Origin: Bacteroidales bacterium UBA3844
GTDB lineage: Bacteria; Bacteroidota; Bacteroidia; Bacteroidales; Paludibacteraceae
Length of the DNA stretch: 64,000 nucleotides
Assembly (NCBI GenBank): GCA_002392915.1
Contig: DGHQ01000004.1
Coordinates: 60,306-124,305 of the forward strand
Direction of reading: 5' to 3'
The notes under the pieces were generated by a model. It was not told where the DNA came from. It saw only the letters and a list, made by a program, of their open reading frames with translations, and searched no databases. Made by a program: the position numbers and the translations under genes. Below, piece after piece: positions 18,002 to 27,667 of this stretch; the stretch's first letter is position 1; each line of letters begins with the position of its first letter.

Positions 18002-18289
18002 ATGAAACACAAAGATTTGGTAGCCGCTCTATCCGAGAAAACCGGAATGAAGGCACAACAGATTGAAAGCATGATTGACGATACTATTGCCACTATGGCA
18101 AAAGTGTTGGAAGGCAACGACACAATCATGATTTCTGGTTTCGGCTCATTCGACCTACGCAAGAAAGATGGAAGAATTTCCTACAACCCAACTACCAAAC
18201 AGCGCATCATGACTGCGCCGAAATTGGTTTGCGGTTTCAAGCCAAGTGATATTTTGAAGGATTCAATACAAAAGGATTACAATGAATAA
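18002..18289 (+). CDS. HU family DNA-binding protein
   Basis: 95 aa, full-length HU fold: KHKDLVAALSEKTGMK N-terminal helices, FGSFDLRKKDGRISYNPTT beta-arm, then a C-terminal helix. It bends and compacts DNA in the nucleoid. Its end overlaps the start of the next gene by 8 bases, so the two HU-domain proteins are translated together. Confidence 0.88.
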   Translation: MKHKDLVAALSEKTGMKAQQIESMIDDTIATMAKVLEGNDTIMISGFGSFDLRKKDGRISYNPTTKQRIMTAPKLVCGFKPSDILKDSIQKDYNE

Positions 18290-19892
18290 AAAAATCACTA
18301 TTTCCGAACTATCCCAGCTATTGAGCACAAACGTCAGCCTAATCAACAAAAAAGGTTGGGAAGACTTCTTACGTATCTTCTTTGCTCAAATAAGTGAGGG
18401 ACTTCAAAAAGAAGGAAATGTCAAGATCAAAGGACTAGGCACATTCAAAGTTGTAAAAGTTGATGCGAGAAAGAGTAAAGATGTAAACACAGGAGCTAAC
18501 ACTATAATTCCTGCACACAATAAAATTTCTTTCACACCAGATTCTTCTTTGGCGGAGACTCTAAACAAGCCTTACGCACACTTTGAGCCAACCTACGTAC
18601 TTGCTCCAGAGGGAGAGGTGGACGCTCCAGAGCCAGATGAGGATGACGATGCTGAAACCAACAACGTTAAGACAGAGAGTGTAGAAGCCACTCCAACAGT
18701 AGAAACAATTGCAGAAGAACCTACCGTGGCAGCTATAAACATTCCAAACACTAATGTTGTTAGTCAAGAGGTTGATGAGAGAATCGAGACAGAGACAATT
18801 TCAAAACCTGAAGTGGCAACAGTCACAGAGATTCCAGTCGCAGCCGACATTGCTGAAGGCACAGTCACAAAGGCCGAGCAGGTTGAAATAAGAATTTCTG
18901 AAGAACAAAAAGTTGAAACAGAACCTGTCGCAACAACAGAAGCAACAGCAACGTCTTCAGCGAACGAAACTGTTCTCACGACAGAGCCAACTGCAACGAC
19001 AGAAGCAACAGCAACGTCTTCAGCGAACGAAATTGTTCTCACGACAGAGCCAACTGCAACGACAGAGAACGCAGCAACGTCTTCCCCAGATGAAATTGAA
19101 AATGAAGAGCCTGAGGAGACAACAGAAGAAGACGCCACAGCTGATGAAGACGAAAATATAGACACCACACCAGCAGAGACTGCAGCATACGCATCGACAT
19201 TCAAGCGTCACGATTTGCCAAAAGATGAAGAAGATGATGAGAACAACGACAAAAACTCACATGGCAAGAAACTTGGAATTGCAATCATCCTATTCCTTTG
19301 CATCTTGTTCGTCGTCGGCTTAGTGGCATGGATGTCAGATCCAAACATCGTCAGCAAATTGCGTTCGAAACTGACAGGAGAAGAACCTACAAAAACAGAA
19401 GTCGTAGTCGATTCTGTAGAAATTGAAGAGACTAAAGATCTTGAGGAACAGATCATTGCGGAAAAGACAGAAGAAAATGCAGAGGCAATTGATTCTGTAG
19501 CAGAACCGACGGCACAAGACACAGCAGAGAAGACAGAGGAAAAGCCTGTCGCAAAACAGGATGTCCAAAAGTACACAAACTTCAAGGAGGATTTCATCAA
19601 CTACATGAAGAAGAAACATCCGGAAATGGACATCACAGACCAAGGTGATCCGATAGAAGAGAAGCTTGGCAACGCAAGCCGACTGACTCTTGTTTCCCTT
19701 CGCCACTATGGTGCTAAAGATTTTTGGATTTACATCTATCTATACAACAAGGATGTGATCAAAAATCCGAACCACATCAAGGCAGGCACAAAAATCAAAG
19801 TGCCGATGCTTGACAACACGAAGCTTGTGAATCCAGATTCAGAGCATAGTATCCTAACAGCCAAAGAGATACAGCACGAATTCGTAAAATAA
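18282..19892 (+). CDS. Membrane-anchored HU-domain protein with C-terminal LysM-like domain
   Basis: 536 aa. Residues 1-95 are an HU/IHF-like domain (MNKKITISELSQLLSTN, GLGTFKVVKVDARKSKD). A long Glu/Thr/Ala-rich acidic linker with a 21-residue tandem repeat follows. There is one transmembrane helix near residues 328-350 (LGIAIILFLCILFVVGLVAW). After a second acidic linker, a LysM-like domain ends the protein (SRLTLVSLRHYGAKDFWIY, HIKAGTKIKVP). The order implies a DNA-binding head in the cytoplasm tethered through the inner membrane to a peptidoglycan-binding tail. Such fusions occur in Bacteroidetes, but their role is not established. Co-translated with the preceding HU gene. Confidence 0.75.
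   Translation: MNKKITISELSQLLSTNVSLINKKGWEDFLRIFFAQISEGLQKEGNVKIKGLGTFKVVKVDARKSKDVNTGANTIIPAHNKISFTPDSSLAETLNKPYAHFEPTYVLAPEGEVDAPEPDEDDDAETNNVKTESVEATPTVETIAEEPTVAAINIPNTNVVSQEVDERIETETISKPEVATVTEIPVAADIAEGTVTKAEQVEIRISEEQKVETEPVATTEATATSSANETVLTTEPTATTEATATSSANEIVLTTEPTATTENAATSSPDEIENEEPEETTEEDATADEDENIDTTPAETAAYASTFKRHDLPKDEEDDENNDKNSHGKKLGIAIILFLCILFVVGLVAWMSDPNIVSKLRSKLTGEEPTKTEVVVDSVEIEETKDLEEQIIAEKTEENAEAIDSVAEPTAQDTAEKTEEKPVAKQDVQKYTNFKEDFINYMKKKHPEMDITDQGDPIEEKLGNASRLTLVSLRHYGAKDFWIYIYLYNKDVIKNPNHIKAGTKIKVPMLDNTKLVNPDSEHSILTAKEIQHEFVK
18949..19074 (+). repeat. 63-bp tandem repeat inside the HU-LysM gene
   Basis: Two copies (18949-19011, 19012-19074), nearly identical, encode a 21-residue linker unit rich in Thr, Ala and Ser; a partial third follows. 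The unit is a multiple of three, so copy-number change would alter only linker length. Confidence 0.8.
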
Positions 19893-19898
19893 CAAATT

Positions 19899-19922
19899 GG
19901 AGACGCTGCAACAAGCGTCTCC
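19899..19922 (+). terminator. Intrinsic terminator of the HU operon
   Basis: An 8-bp GC-rich stem (19899-19906 with 19915-19922) followed by TTTTT. Confidence 0.88.
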
Positions 19923-19984
19923 TTTTTGAAATAAAAAGAGATAATAAACGCAGGTATTTATCATTTTTAGCAAAAGGAACACAA

Positions 19985-19992
19985 TAATTTTG
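19985..19992 (+). promoter_or_regulatory. -7 element of the moxR-bat operon
   Basis: TAATTTTG, 63 bases before the moxR start. The -33 region is not a good match. Confidence 0.5.
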
Positions 19993-20055
19993 ACATTCTT
20001 TCGTTATATGGTATATACGAGCAATGAAATTAACTAGAACAAAAACAAAGATACA

Positions 20056-21066
20056 ATGAGTGAAGTAATAGGAAGCGGTAATCCAGATTTCAGCCGTTTG
20101 AATGAAAGAATTGAAAGACAGAGTGCTTTCGTAGACAACCTTCTTTCTGGAATGGACACAATCATTGAAGGACAGAAGCATCTAAAGGAGATTTTGATCA
20201 TAGCCCTTTTGGCAGACGGACACGTGTTGCTTGAAGGTGTGCCAGGATTGGCAAAGACAGCGTCAATCACTACTCTAGCCCAACTAATTTCAGCTAAATA
20301 CAGCAGAATCCAGTTCACTCCAGATTTGTTGCCAGCCGACGTGTTGGGTACACAGATCTATAGTCAGAAGAGCGAGGAATTCACAATCAAGAAAGGACCA
20401 ATCTTCGCAAACTTCGTATTGGCAGATGAGATCAACCGTGCTCCAGCAAAAGTGCAGAGTGCATTGCTTGAGGGTATGCAAGAGCGTCAGGTGACAATCG
20501 GTGAGACAACATTCAAGTTGCCTTCTCCATTCTTGGTTATGGCGACACAAAACCCTGTAGAACAAGAAGGTACATATCCATTGCCAGAGGCCCAGATGGA
20601 CCGTTTCATGTTCAAGGTAATCATTACATATCCAAAGAGAGAAGAGGAGATGCGAATCATCCAGGCACAACTAAAGCGTGAGCCAAAGACAGTCAATGCA
20701 CTTCTTAAACCAGAGGATATCATTGAAGCACGAAAGGTTGTACACGACGTATATATGGACGAGAAGATCCAGAAATATATCACAGAGATCGTGTTCGCAA
20801 CTCGTTTCCCAGAAGAATACGGACTTAACAATTTGAAAGATATGATCGCATTCGGAGGATCTCCACGTGCATCTATCTCACTTGCAAAAGCATCAAGAGC
20901 ATACGCATTCGTAAAGCGCAGAGGATATGTTTTGCCAGAAGACGTGAGAGCAGTAGCCCACGATATTCTTCGCCACCGTATCGGTTTGACTTACGAAGCA
21001 GAGGCAAACAACATGAACACAGATGACATCATCAACGAGATCATCAACGCTGTAGAGGTGCCTTAA
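20056..21066 (+). CDS. MoxR-family AAA+ ATPase
   Basis: 336 aa. Walker A LEGVPGLAKT, Walker B LADEINRAPAKVQSALLE, sensor motif MATQNPVEQEGTYPLPEAQ and the C-terminal lid. MoxR ATPases act as chaperones for VWA-domain partners. It is the first gene of the Bat cluster and precedes the DUF58 gene, the usual arrangement. Confidence 0.9.
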   Translation: MSEVIGSGNPDFSRLNERIERQSAFVDNLLSGMDTIIEGQKHLKEILIIALLADGHVLLEGVPGLAKTASITTLAQLISAKYSRIQFTPDLLPADVLGTQIYSQKSEEFTIKKGPIFANFVLADEINRAPAKVQSALLEGMQERQVTIGETTFKLPSPFLVMATQNPVEQEGTYPLPEAQMDRFMFKVIITYPKREEEMRIIQAQLKREPKTVNALLKPEDIIEARKVVHDVYMDEKIQKYITEIVFATRFPEEYGLNNLKDMIAFGGSPRASISLAKASRAYAFVKRRGYVLPEDVRAVAHDILRHRIGLTYEAEANNMNTDDIINEIINAVEVP

Positions 21067-21094
21067 TTTACCGTCTTAAAAAAGATATTTGGTG

Positions 21095-21982
21095 ATGGAA
21101 GACAACAAAAAGGTAGACACAAGCGAACTTTTAAAGAAAGTCCGCAAAATAGAGATAAAGACGCGAGGACTCTCCAACAACATATTTGCGGGAGAGTACC
21201 ACACCGCGTTCAAAGGTCGTGGTATGCAATTTGCGGAAGTACGCGAATACATGCCAGGCGACGATGTGAGAAGCATCGACTGGAATGTCACCGCACGCTA
21301 TTCAAAGCCATTTATCAAAGTGTTTGAAGAGGAACGAGAAATGACACTGATGCTCCTTGTCGACGTTTCTGGCAGTGACGACTTCGGAACAGCCGAACAG
21401 ACAAAGAGAGAGTATCTGACAGAGGTGGCGGCCACAATCGCATTTTCAGCCGCAACCAACAACGATAAAATCGGAGTCATATTCTTCTCTGACAAAATCG
21501 AAAAGTATATTCCACCTCAGAAGGGAAAGAAACATATTCTCTATATCATCAGAGAGCTACTAAGTTTCCAACCTACCAGTAGAAAGACGAACATCGATTT
21601 TGCCCTCAAATACTTCACCAACATGGTAAAGAAGCGTTGTTCGGCATTCCTGATATCAGACTTTATAGATGACAACAACTATTCTGATTCACTTCTGATC
21701 GCAAGTAAAAAACACGATTTGGCGGCATTGCAAATCTTTGATCCAAGAGAAAAAGAGTTGCCAGACGCTGGATTAATCAAGATGAAGGATGCTGAGACCA
21801 ACGAAGACATGTGGGTCGACACATCCAGTGCCTCTACGAGAAGAGTGTACGAACAGTATGTAAAGGAGAGAGACGAATTGCTCGCGCAGAGTTTTGCAAA
21901 AAGTGGTGTGGATTATATCTCCATCTCCACAACAGACGACTATGTGAAGTCGTTGATGAAACTCTTCAAGAAAAGAGCATAA
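21095..21982 (+). CDS. DUF58 domain protein of the Bat operon
   Basis: 295 aa from ATG 21095 (TTG and GTG codons lie just upstream in frame). DUF58 signature GRGMQFAEVREYMPGDDVRS followed by SIDWNVTARYSKPFIKVFEE, and a degenerate VWA-like region with LLVDVSGSDDFG. It works with MoxR and the BatA/B proteins at the inner membrane; exact role unknown. Confidence 0.85.
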   Translation: MEDNKKVDTSELLKKVRKIEIKTRGLSNNIFAGEYHTAFKGRGMQFAEVREYMPGDDVRSIDWNVTARYSKPFIKVFEEEREMTLMLLVDVSGSDDFGTAEQTKREYLTEVAATIAFSAATNNDKIGVIFFSDKIEKYIPPQKGKKHILYIIRELLSFQPTSRKTNIDFALKYFTNMVKKRCSAFLISDFIDDNNYSDSLLIASKKHDLAALQIFDPREKELPDAGLIKMKDAETNEDMWVDTSSASTRRVYEQYVKERDELLAQSFAKSGVDYISISTTDDYVKSLMKLFKKRA

Positions 21983-21995
21983 AACATTGTAATTC

Positions 21996-23024
21996 ATGAA
22001 ATTTCATAGTATAGCCACAGTTTTATTCTTATGCGGCAGTCTTGCGACAAACGCAGCGAGTCTTACCGCAAAGATGGATTCAGCCCATATCGGGATGGGC
22101 CGTCAGACAGCTGTCCACTTGACTCTGACCCAACCAAAGGACCAGGACTTTGAATTACAGGTGGAAAAAGACTCCACTGGTAAAGTTGACGTGGTAAAGT
22201 TGAAACAGGCAGACACCCTAAAAAACAATGATGGCTCGCTTGAAATCAAACAGGATGTGATCATAACATCGTTTGATTCAGGAAGTTGTGTCGTACCTCC
22301 ATTTAAATATGTCAATATTAAAACGGGAGAGACTCTCACTTCCGAGCCATTGGCATTAGAAGTGAACAACGACATTGAAATCAAACTTGATGAAGCTGGA
22401 CAACCAGACTCAACAAGCGTCAAGGATATCAAAGAAATCATGACACTTGGTTTCGATTGGGGTAAATTCTTTACTATACTTCTTATTATTCTGCTTATAG
22501 CAGTGCTTGGATTCTTAGGTTGGAAATATGGATGGCCATTTATCCAGAAGAAGTTAGCAAAGAAAAAAGAAGGAATATCAGTTTTTGATGAGCCTGAGAT
22601 AATTTTACCAATCGATGTTGTGGCAATAAACAAGCTTGATGAGATAAAAGCAAAACGCATTTGGAAGGATTCAAGCAGAATCAAAGAATATTATACTGAC
22701 GTAACTGAAACTCTTAGAGAGTATTTCTGTGGCAGATTCAACATCAGTGCCATGGAGATGACGTCAGATGAGATTCTTGACGAGCTAAAATACAAAACAG
22801 AAGCGATGCCTATTATCCCTGAATTGAAAAGCATCCTAAGCAAAGCCGACATGGCCAAATTTGCAAAAGCAATTCCGACAGAAGAGGATTGCGAGATGAG
22901 TCTTGCCAACGCTTACCTTATCATAAGCAGAACAAAGCCTGTATCTACAGAGCCAGCACAAGACAAAAAAGCAAAAAAAGAAGAGGCTTCATCGGCTATA
23001 ATCAGCAATTCAAATAACATTTAG
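21996..23024 (+). CDS. Bat-operon membrane protein (DUF4381-like)
   Basis: 342 aa. A signal peptide (residues 1-20) is followed by one periplasmic beta-sandwich region (to about 145), a transmembrane helix (FFTILLIILLIAVLGFLGW) and a cytoplasmic helical tail of about 160 residues containing YYTDVTETLREYFCGRFNIS. The tail resembles the C-terminal part of BatD, encoded downstream. Its place between DUF58 and batA is standard for the cluster. Confidence 0.65.
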   Translation: MKFHSIATVLFLCGSLATNAASLTAKMDSAHIGMGRQTAVHLTLTQPKDQDFELQVEKDSTGKVDVVKLKQADTLKNNDGSLEIKQDVIITSFDSGSCVVPPFKYVNIKTGETLTSEPLALEVNNDIEIKLDEAGQPDSTSVKDIKEIMTLGFDWGKFFTILLIILLIAVLGFLGWKYGWPFIQKKLAKKKEGISVFDEPEIILPIDVVAINKLDEIKAKRIWKDSSRIKEYYTDVTETLREYFCGRFNISAMEMTSDEILDELKYKTEAMPIIPELKSILSKADMAKFAKAIPTEEDCEMSLANAYLIISRTKPVSTEPAQDKKAKKEEASSAIISNSNNI

Positions 23025-23035
23025 CATAACGACTT

Positions 23036-24025
23036 ATGTTTACATTTGAATCACCACAATATTTATATCTGGCACTGCTTATCATCCCGATTACGGCATG
23101 GTACGTATGGCGTCGAAACAAACTGACAGCTAATCTGCAAGTCTCGACTATCAACCCATTCAAAGCAGCGCCAAAAAGTTTGAGATACTACATTCTCCAC
23201 CTGCCATTCGCGTTGAGAATGATTGCGTTAGCATTGCTATGCGTCATTTTGGCACGGCCTCAGAATTCTGAGACATGGTCAGACCAGAATGTTGAAGGTA
23301 TAGACATCATGATGGCAATAGACATTTCTGGATCCATGTTGGCAGAAGACCTGAAGCCAAACCGACTTGAGGCAGCCAAGACCATCAGTTCGGAATTTGT
23401 CAACAGCCGTCCAAACGACAACATCGGTCTAGTAGTTTTTTCAGGAGAGAGTTTCACACAATGTCCGCTTACAACAGACAAAGCTGCTCTATCACAACTT
23501 TTTGGAGTGATCAACGAACAGATGATCCAAGCAAACGGTACAGCTATCGGACTCGGTTTGGCATCAGCTGTAAACAGATTGAAAGACAGTCAGGCGAAAT
23601 CAAAAGTCATCATCCTGCTCACCGATGGATCTAACAACACCGGAGAGATCGACCCGATGATGGCGAGTGATCTAGCCAAGACATTCGGAATCCGAGTTTA
23701 CACTATTGGAGTAGGAACAAAAGGAATGGCGCCCTACCCTTTCCAGACAGCATTCGGAATCCAGCGCCAGATGGTGCCCGTCGACATTGATGAAAGCACA
23801 CTTAAATCTATTTCAGGCAACACGGACGGAAAATATTTCCGTGCGACAGACAACAAATCTTTGAAAGCGATCTACGAGGAGATTGACCAGCTGGAGAAGA
23901 CGAAGATCAGTGTGCAAGAATACAGCAAAAAGAACGAGGAGTATCTGCCATTCGCACTTGCGCTGCTTGGCGTAATGCTTCTTGAATTTTTAGTGCGCTA
24001 TTTAATAGTGCGCCACAACCCATAA
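23036..24025 (+). CDS. batA: BatA, VWA-domain inner-membrane protein
   Basis: 329 aa. Two N-terminal hydrophobic helices, then a VWA domain with intact MIDAS (MMAIDISGSMLAEDLKPNRL, later ILLTDGSNN), then a C-terminal helix. The loop faces the periplasm. In Bacteroides fragilis the bat operon supports oxygen tolerance; the molecular role of BatA is not settled. Confidence 0.9.
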   Translation: MFTFESPQYLYLALLIIPITAWYVWRRNKLTANLQVSTINPFKAAPKSLRYYILHLPFALRMIALALLCVILARPQNSETWSDQNVEGIDIMMAIDISGSMLAEDLKPNRLEAAKTISSEFVNSRPNDNIGLVVFSGESFTQCPLTTDKAALSQLFGVINEQMIQANGTAIGLGLASAVNRLKDSQAKSKVIILLTDGSNNTGEIDPMMASDLAKTFGIRVYTIGVGTKGMAPYPFQTAFGIQRQMVPVDIDESTLKSISGNTDGKYFRATDNKSLKAIYEEIDQLEKTKISVQEYSKKNEEYLPFALALLGVMLLEFLVRYLIVRHNP

Positions 24026-24035
24026 GAGTAAGAGT

Positions 24036-25049
24036 ATGTTTAGATTTGCAAATTCAGAATATCTTTATCTGCTTTTCGCATTGATACCGATGGCCGCAAT
24101 CTTCGGTTACGCGATGTATCGCAGAAGCAGAAATCTGAAGAAATACGGAAACTATCAGATTCTAAAGCAATTTATGCCAGGCTACACAACTTGGAGATAC
24201 TACTTCAAGTGTGCGCTGTTCATGATTGCTCTTGCAGGAGCCATATTCGTAGCCGCACGTCCACAATTCGGATCCAAGCTTGAGATGGTGAAGAGAAAAG
24301 GTGTTGAGGTGATGATTGCGATGGACGTATCCAACTCAATGCTTTGTGAAGACATCAAGCCAAGTCGTCTGCAGAAATCAAAACAGATGATTTATAAGTT
24401 TGTAGACGGAATGGAGAACGACAAACTCGGACTTATTGTATTTGCAGGCCAGGCTTTCACACAGCTGCCAATGACAAGCGACTACAGCGCTGCCAAAATG
24501 TATGCTTCCAATATAAGCACAGGAGTTATCCCTACCCAGGGTACCGCTATTGGAGCCGCAATCAAGATGGCAGTCAACGGGTTCAGCAGCAAGACTAACG
24601 TAGGAAAAGCGATCATCGTCATCACTGACGGAGAAAACCACGAGGACGACGCTGTGGAACAGGCAAGAATCGCAAACGAGAATGGCATCCAAGTACATGT
24701 TATCGGTATCGGAAAGCCAGAAGGAGCCCCTATACCAGACGGTCACGGCAGTTTCAGAAAAGATATAGACGGACAGACTGTCATCACAAAGCTCAACGAA
24801 CAGATGGCAGCCGAAATAGCGGCCGCAGGCGGAGGTCTATACGTCAGAGCGGACAACACAAACAACGCGTTGAAGTACATACAGTCGGAACTTGACAAAT
24901 CAGCCAAAGGTGATGTGGAGAGCAAAGTCTACACAGACTTCGACGAACAGTTCCAGACAATCGCATGGATAGTGTTTGTGATTCTTATTATTGAAATATT
25001 CATCAGAGAGAGAAAGAACAAGTTTCTTTCTAAATTCAAACTATTTTAG
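24036..25049 (+). CDS. batB: BatB, VWA-domain inner-membrane protein
   Basis: 337 aa paralogue of BatA with the same topology. MIDAS VMIAMDVSNSMLCEDIKPSR and IIVITDGENHEDDA. It probably pairs with BatA; 10 bases separate the genes. Confidence 0.9.
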   Translation: MFRFANSEYLYLLFALIPMAAIFGYAMYRRSRNLKKYGNYQILKQFMPGYTTWRYYFKCALFMIALAGAIFVAARPQFGSKLEMVKRKGVEVMIAMDVSNSMLCEDIKPSRLQKSKQMIYKFVDGMENDKLGLIVFAGQAFTQLPMTSDYSAAKMYASNISTGVIPTQGTAIGAAIKMAVNGFSSKTNVGKAIIVITDGENHEDDAVEQARIANENGIQVHVIGIGKPEGAPIPDGHGSFRKDIDGQTVITKLNEQMAAEIAAAGGGLYVRADNTNNALKYIQSELDKSAKGDVESKVYTDFDEQFQTIAWIVFVILIIEIFIRERKNKFLSKFKLF

Positions 25050-25071
25050 GACAGTCTAATTAATATTGACA

Positions 25072-25776
25072 ATGAAAAAGACTATGACAAATAAATTATT
25101 AGCGACTACAATAGTTACTCTTTTCAGTCTACCCTCATTTGCGTCAAACCCAGAAGATGAGTTCATCCGTAAAGGAAACGACAAATACGAGGCCAAAGAC
25201 TTTAAGGGGGCTGAAGACGAATATAGAAAAGCATTGGACAAGAATGTCGGATCTAAAATCGCCAACTACAACATGGGCAACACCTACTACCGTAGAGACG
25301 AATTTGATTCCGCATTAGAAAACTACAAACAGGCGATAAGTGAGAAAAACAGCGACAAAGAGAACGCTGCCATCATGCACAACATCGGCAACACCTATCT
25401 CAAAAACAAAAAGTATGAGGAGAGTGTCGACGCCTACAAGAAAAGTTTGAAGCTTAATCCGGACGACGAGGAGACCCGCTACAACCTTGCTTATGCCAAG
25501 AGGATGCTGCAGATCCAGCAGCAACAGCAGCAGAATCAGCAAAACCAACAGCAGCAACAACAGCAGGACCAGCAGCAAGAGCCGCCTAAGGATGGAAAAG
25601 AACAAGAAAATCACGATCAGAAAGACGATGCTCGTGAAGGAGAACACCACATGGACGAAAATTCAGCGCGTCAACTGCTAGAAGCATTGGAGAGAGATGA
25701 AAAGGACAAGCAGGACGAAAGAATGAAGGAACAAATAAAGAATGCAAAAAAGAAAAGAATAGAGAAAGACTGGTAA
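25072..25776 (+). CDS. batC: BatC, TPR protein
   Basis: 234 aa from ATG 25072 (a TTG at 25066 is in frame). A signal peptide (LLATTIVTLFSLPSFAS) precedes about three TPR repeats (GNDKYEAKDFKGAEDEYRKA, NYNMGNTYYRRDEFDSALEN). A Gln-rich linker coded by CAG/CAA runs follows, with a charged tail. It is periplasmic and probably scaffolds the BatA/BatB complex. Confidence 0.85.
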   Translation: MKKTMTNKLLATTIVTLFSLPSFASNPEDEFIRKGNDKYEAKDFKGAEDEYRKALDKNVGSKIANYNMGNTYYRRDEFDSALENYKQAISEKNSDKENAAIMHNIGNTYLKNKKYEESVDAYKKSLKLNPDDEETRYNLAYAKRMLQIQQQQQQNQQNQQQQQQQDQQQEPPKDGKEQENHDQKDDAREGEHHMDENSARQLLEALERDEKDKQDERMKEQIKNAKKKRIEKDW

Positions 25777-25796
25777 TAATATACCAGAAATTTGAT

Positions 25797-25804
25797 TATT
25801 TTTG
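25797..25804 (+). promoter_or_regulatory. Possible internal promoter before batD
   Basis: TATTTTTG, 21 bases before the batD start, in the only sizeable gap (49 bases) of the bat operon. No clear -33 element. Confidence 0.4.
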
Positions 25805-25825
25805 CATTAATAAGTAAAAGGAAAA

Positions 25826-27667
25826 ATGAAAAAGATATTAGCCATACTACTGACTTTAACATATTTCAGTGTAATGTCAGTCTTAGCAGCAGGAGAGGTT
25901 TCGTTTGTAGCGAAAGCGGATAATGTTGTGGCTGTAGGACAAAGGTTCAATTTGACGTTCACACTCAACAACGCAGAATCAGACAATGTGCAGCTTCCGC
26001 TTGAATCATTGTCCGACTTCACCATTCTGTACGGACCTCAGCAATCGACAAGCCAAAGTTTCCAGAGCATAAACGGACAGGTGACCAGAAACAGTGCTAC
26101 GACGTACACATACGTGTTGATGCCAAAGAAAGAGGGCTCATATACTATATCATCAGCCAAGGCAACCGTAGGTGATAAGATCGTTCGTTCCAATGCTTTG
26201 GTGATCAAAGTAATCAAAGGAGAAGCCAATGCCAACCAAAATGCACAACATGCACAAAGTTCAAGCAACGGAATGAGAATCAGCGACGATGACCTGTTCA
26301 TTCGCACAGAACTCTCAAAGACAAAGATGTATGAGCAAGAACAGTTTATCGCCACTACAAAGGTCTACTACCGAGTAGGACTACGAGGCTTCGACGATTA
26401 CAAATTGCCTGAATACAAAGGTTTCATATCTCAAGAGATTGAAGTGCCTGAAGCAAAACGTCAGAGCAAAGAAAATGTAAACGGAAAAGTCTACAACACA
26501 TACATTCTAAAACAATGTGTATTGATTCCACAGAAGAGTGGAACTCAAGAGTTGGAGAAAGGAAACATCACTGCTGTTGTGCAAGTGCGTGTACAAGGTG
26601 GCGGTGGCGGATTCTTCGGTGACATGTTCGCATCATACAGAGAGCTAAAGAAGAATCTTGTAATCCCAGGAGTAAAGATAAACGTACAGGAGTTGCCAAA
26701 GAATGGCAAGCCAGCTGATTTCAGCGGTGCTGTCGGTTCATTCTCTATGAACACATCAATCACACCGGAAGACGGATACAAGACAAACGATGCCATCACA
26801 ATCAAGGTGAAGATCAATGGTAGTGGAAATCTCAAGTATGCTAAAGATCCAAAGATAACATTCCCTACCGACTTTGAGCTTTACGACCCTAAGGTGACAT
26901 CAAAGATCAAAGCTTCAGACGCAGGACTTAACGGCACTAAAGAGATTGAATATCTTGCAATCGCACGTTATCCAGGAGAGTACGTCATTCCGTCGGCTGA
27001 ATTCAGCTACTTTGACATAAAAAGCAAGACATACAAGACGCTAAAGACTCCTGAATACAAAATCAATGTTGAGAAGGGAGCTGAGACATCAGACAACCAG
27101 ACTGTAGTTTCCAACTTCACAAACAAAGAGAGCATCAAGTATATCGGCACTAACGATATCCGTTTCATCAACACTAAGGATCTTACAACATATCCTAAAG
27201 ATGATTACTTGTTCGGCTCGTTGGCATTCTATCTATGGTTTATCATACCTTTGGCGTTGTTCATCATCGCCTACCTATTCCTAAGAAAGTTGGCGGAGGA
27301 AAACAGCAACATGGTATTGGTAAGAAAGAAGAAAGCTAACAAACAGGCTTTGAAGAGACTTGCCAAAGCAAAATCATTCCTCGACCAAGATGATTTGAAG
27401 TCATTCTACGACGAGACAATCAAAGCAATCACAGGATTCGTAGGCGATAAGTTCAATATTCCATTGGCACAACAAAACAAAGAAGCTATGGAAGAAATAT
27501 TGAAGGGAAAGGGATTGAAAGAAGAGACTATCGTTAACTTTTCCACAATCCTAGACACATGCCAGTTCGCAAGATTTGCGCCAACAGCAGTGAAGGGTTC
27601 TCCTTCTGATATTTATAACGACGCAATCGCTCTAATCAACAGCATTGAAGAGGAGGTAAAGAAATGA
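25826..27667 (+). CDS. batD: BatD, membrane protein with periplasmic beta domains
   Basis: 613 aa. Signal peptide, then repeated Ig-like regions (KADNVVAVGQRFNLTFTLNN; DLFIRTELSKTKMYEQEQFI), a transmembrane helix near residue 470 (FYLWFIIPLALFIIAYLFL), and a cytoplasmic helical tail. The glycine run GGGGG near residue 255 is typical of BatD. It overlaps batE by four bases. Confidence 0.88.
   Translation: MKKILAILLTLTYFSVMSVLAAGEVSFVAKADNVVAVGQRFNLTFTLNNAESDNVQLPLESLSDFTILYGPQQSTSQSFQSINGQVTRNSATTYTYVLMPKKEGSYTISSAKATVGDKIVRSNALVIKVIKGEANANQNAQHAQSSSNGMRISDDDLFIRTELSKTKMYEQEQFIATTKVYYRVGLRGFDDYKLPEYKGFISQEIEVPEAKRQSKENVNGKVYNTYILKQCVLIPQKSGTQELEKGNITAVVQVRVQGGGGGFFGDMFASYRELKKNLVIPGVKINVQELPKNGKPADFSGAVGSFSMNTSITPEDGYKTNDAITIKVKINGSGNLKYAKDPKITFPTDFELYDPKVTSKIKASDAGLNGTKEIEYLAIARYPGEYVIPSAEFSYFDIKSKTYKTLKTPEYKINVEKGAETSDNQTVVSNFTNKESIKYIGTNDIRFINTKDLTTYPKDDYLFGSLAFYLWFIIPLALFIIAYLFLRKLAEENSNMVLVRKKKANKQALKRLAKAKSFLDQDDLKSFYDETIKAITGFVGDKFNIPLAQQNKEAMEEILKGKGLKEETIVNFSTILDTCQFARFAPTAVKGSPSDIYNDAIALINSIEEEVKK

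Noticed and set aside
18764..19204. Long open frame on the minus strand within the HU-LysM gene
   Set aside because: It is an artefact of the biased Glu/Thr/Ala codons of the linker; the plus-strand frame has clear domains.
25500..25570. CAG/CAA-rich tract resembling a microsatellite
   Set aside because: It encodes a Gln-rich linker in BatC, a common feature of that protein, and the units are irregular.
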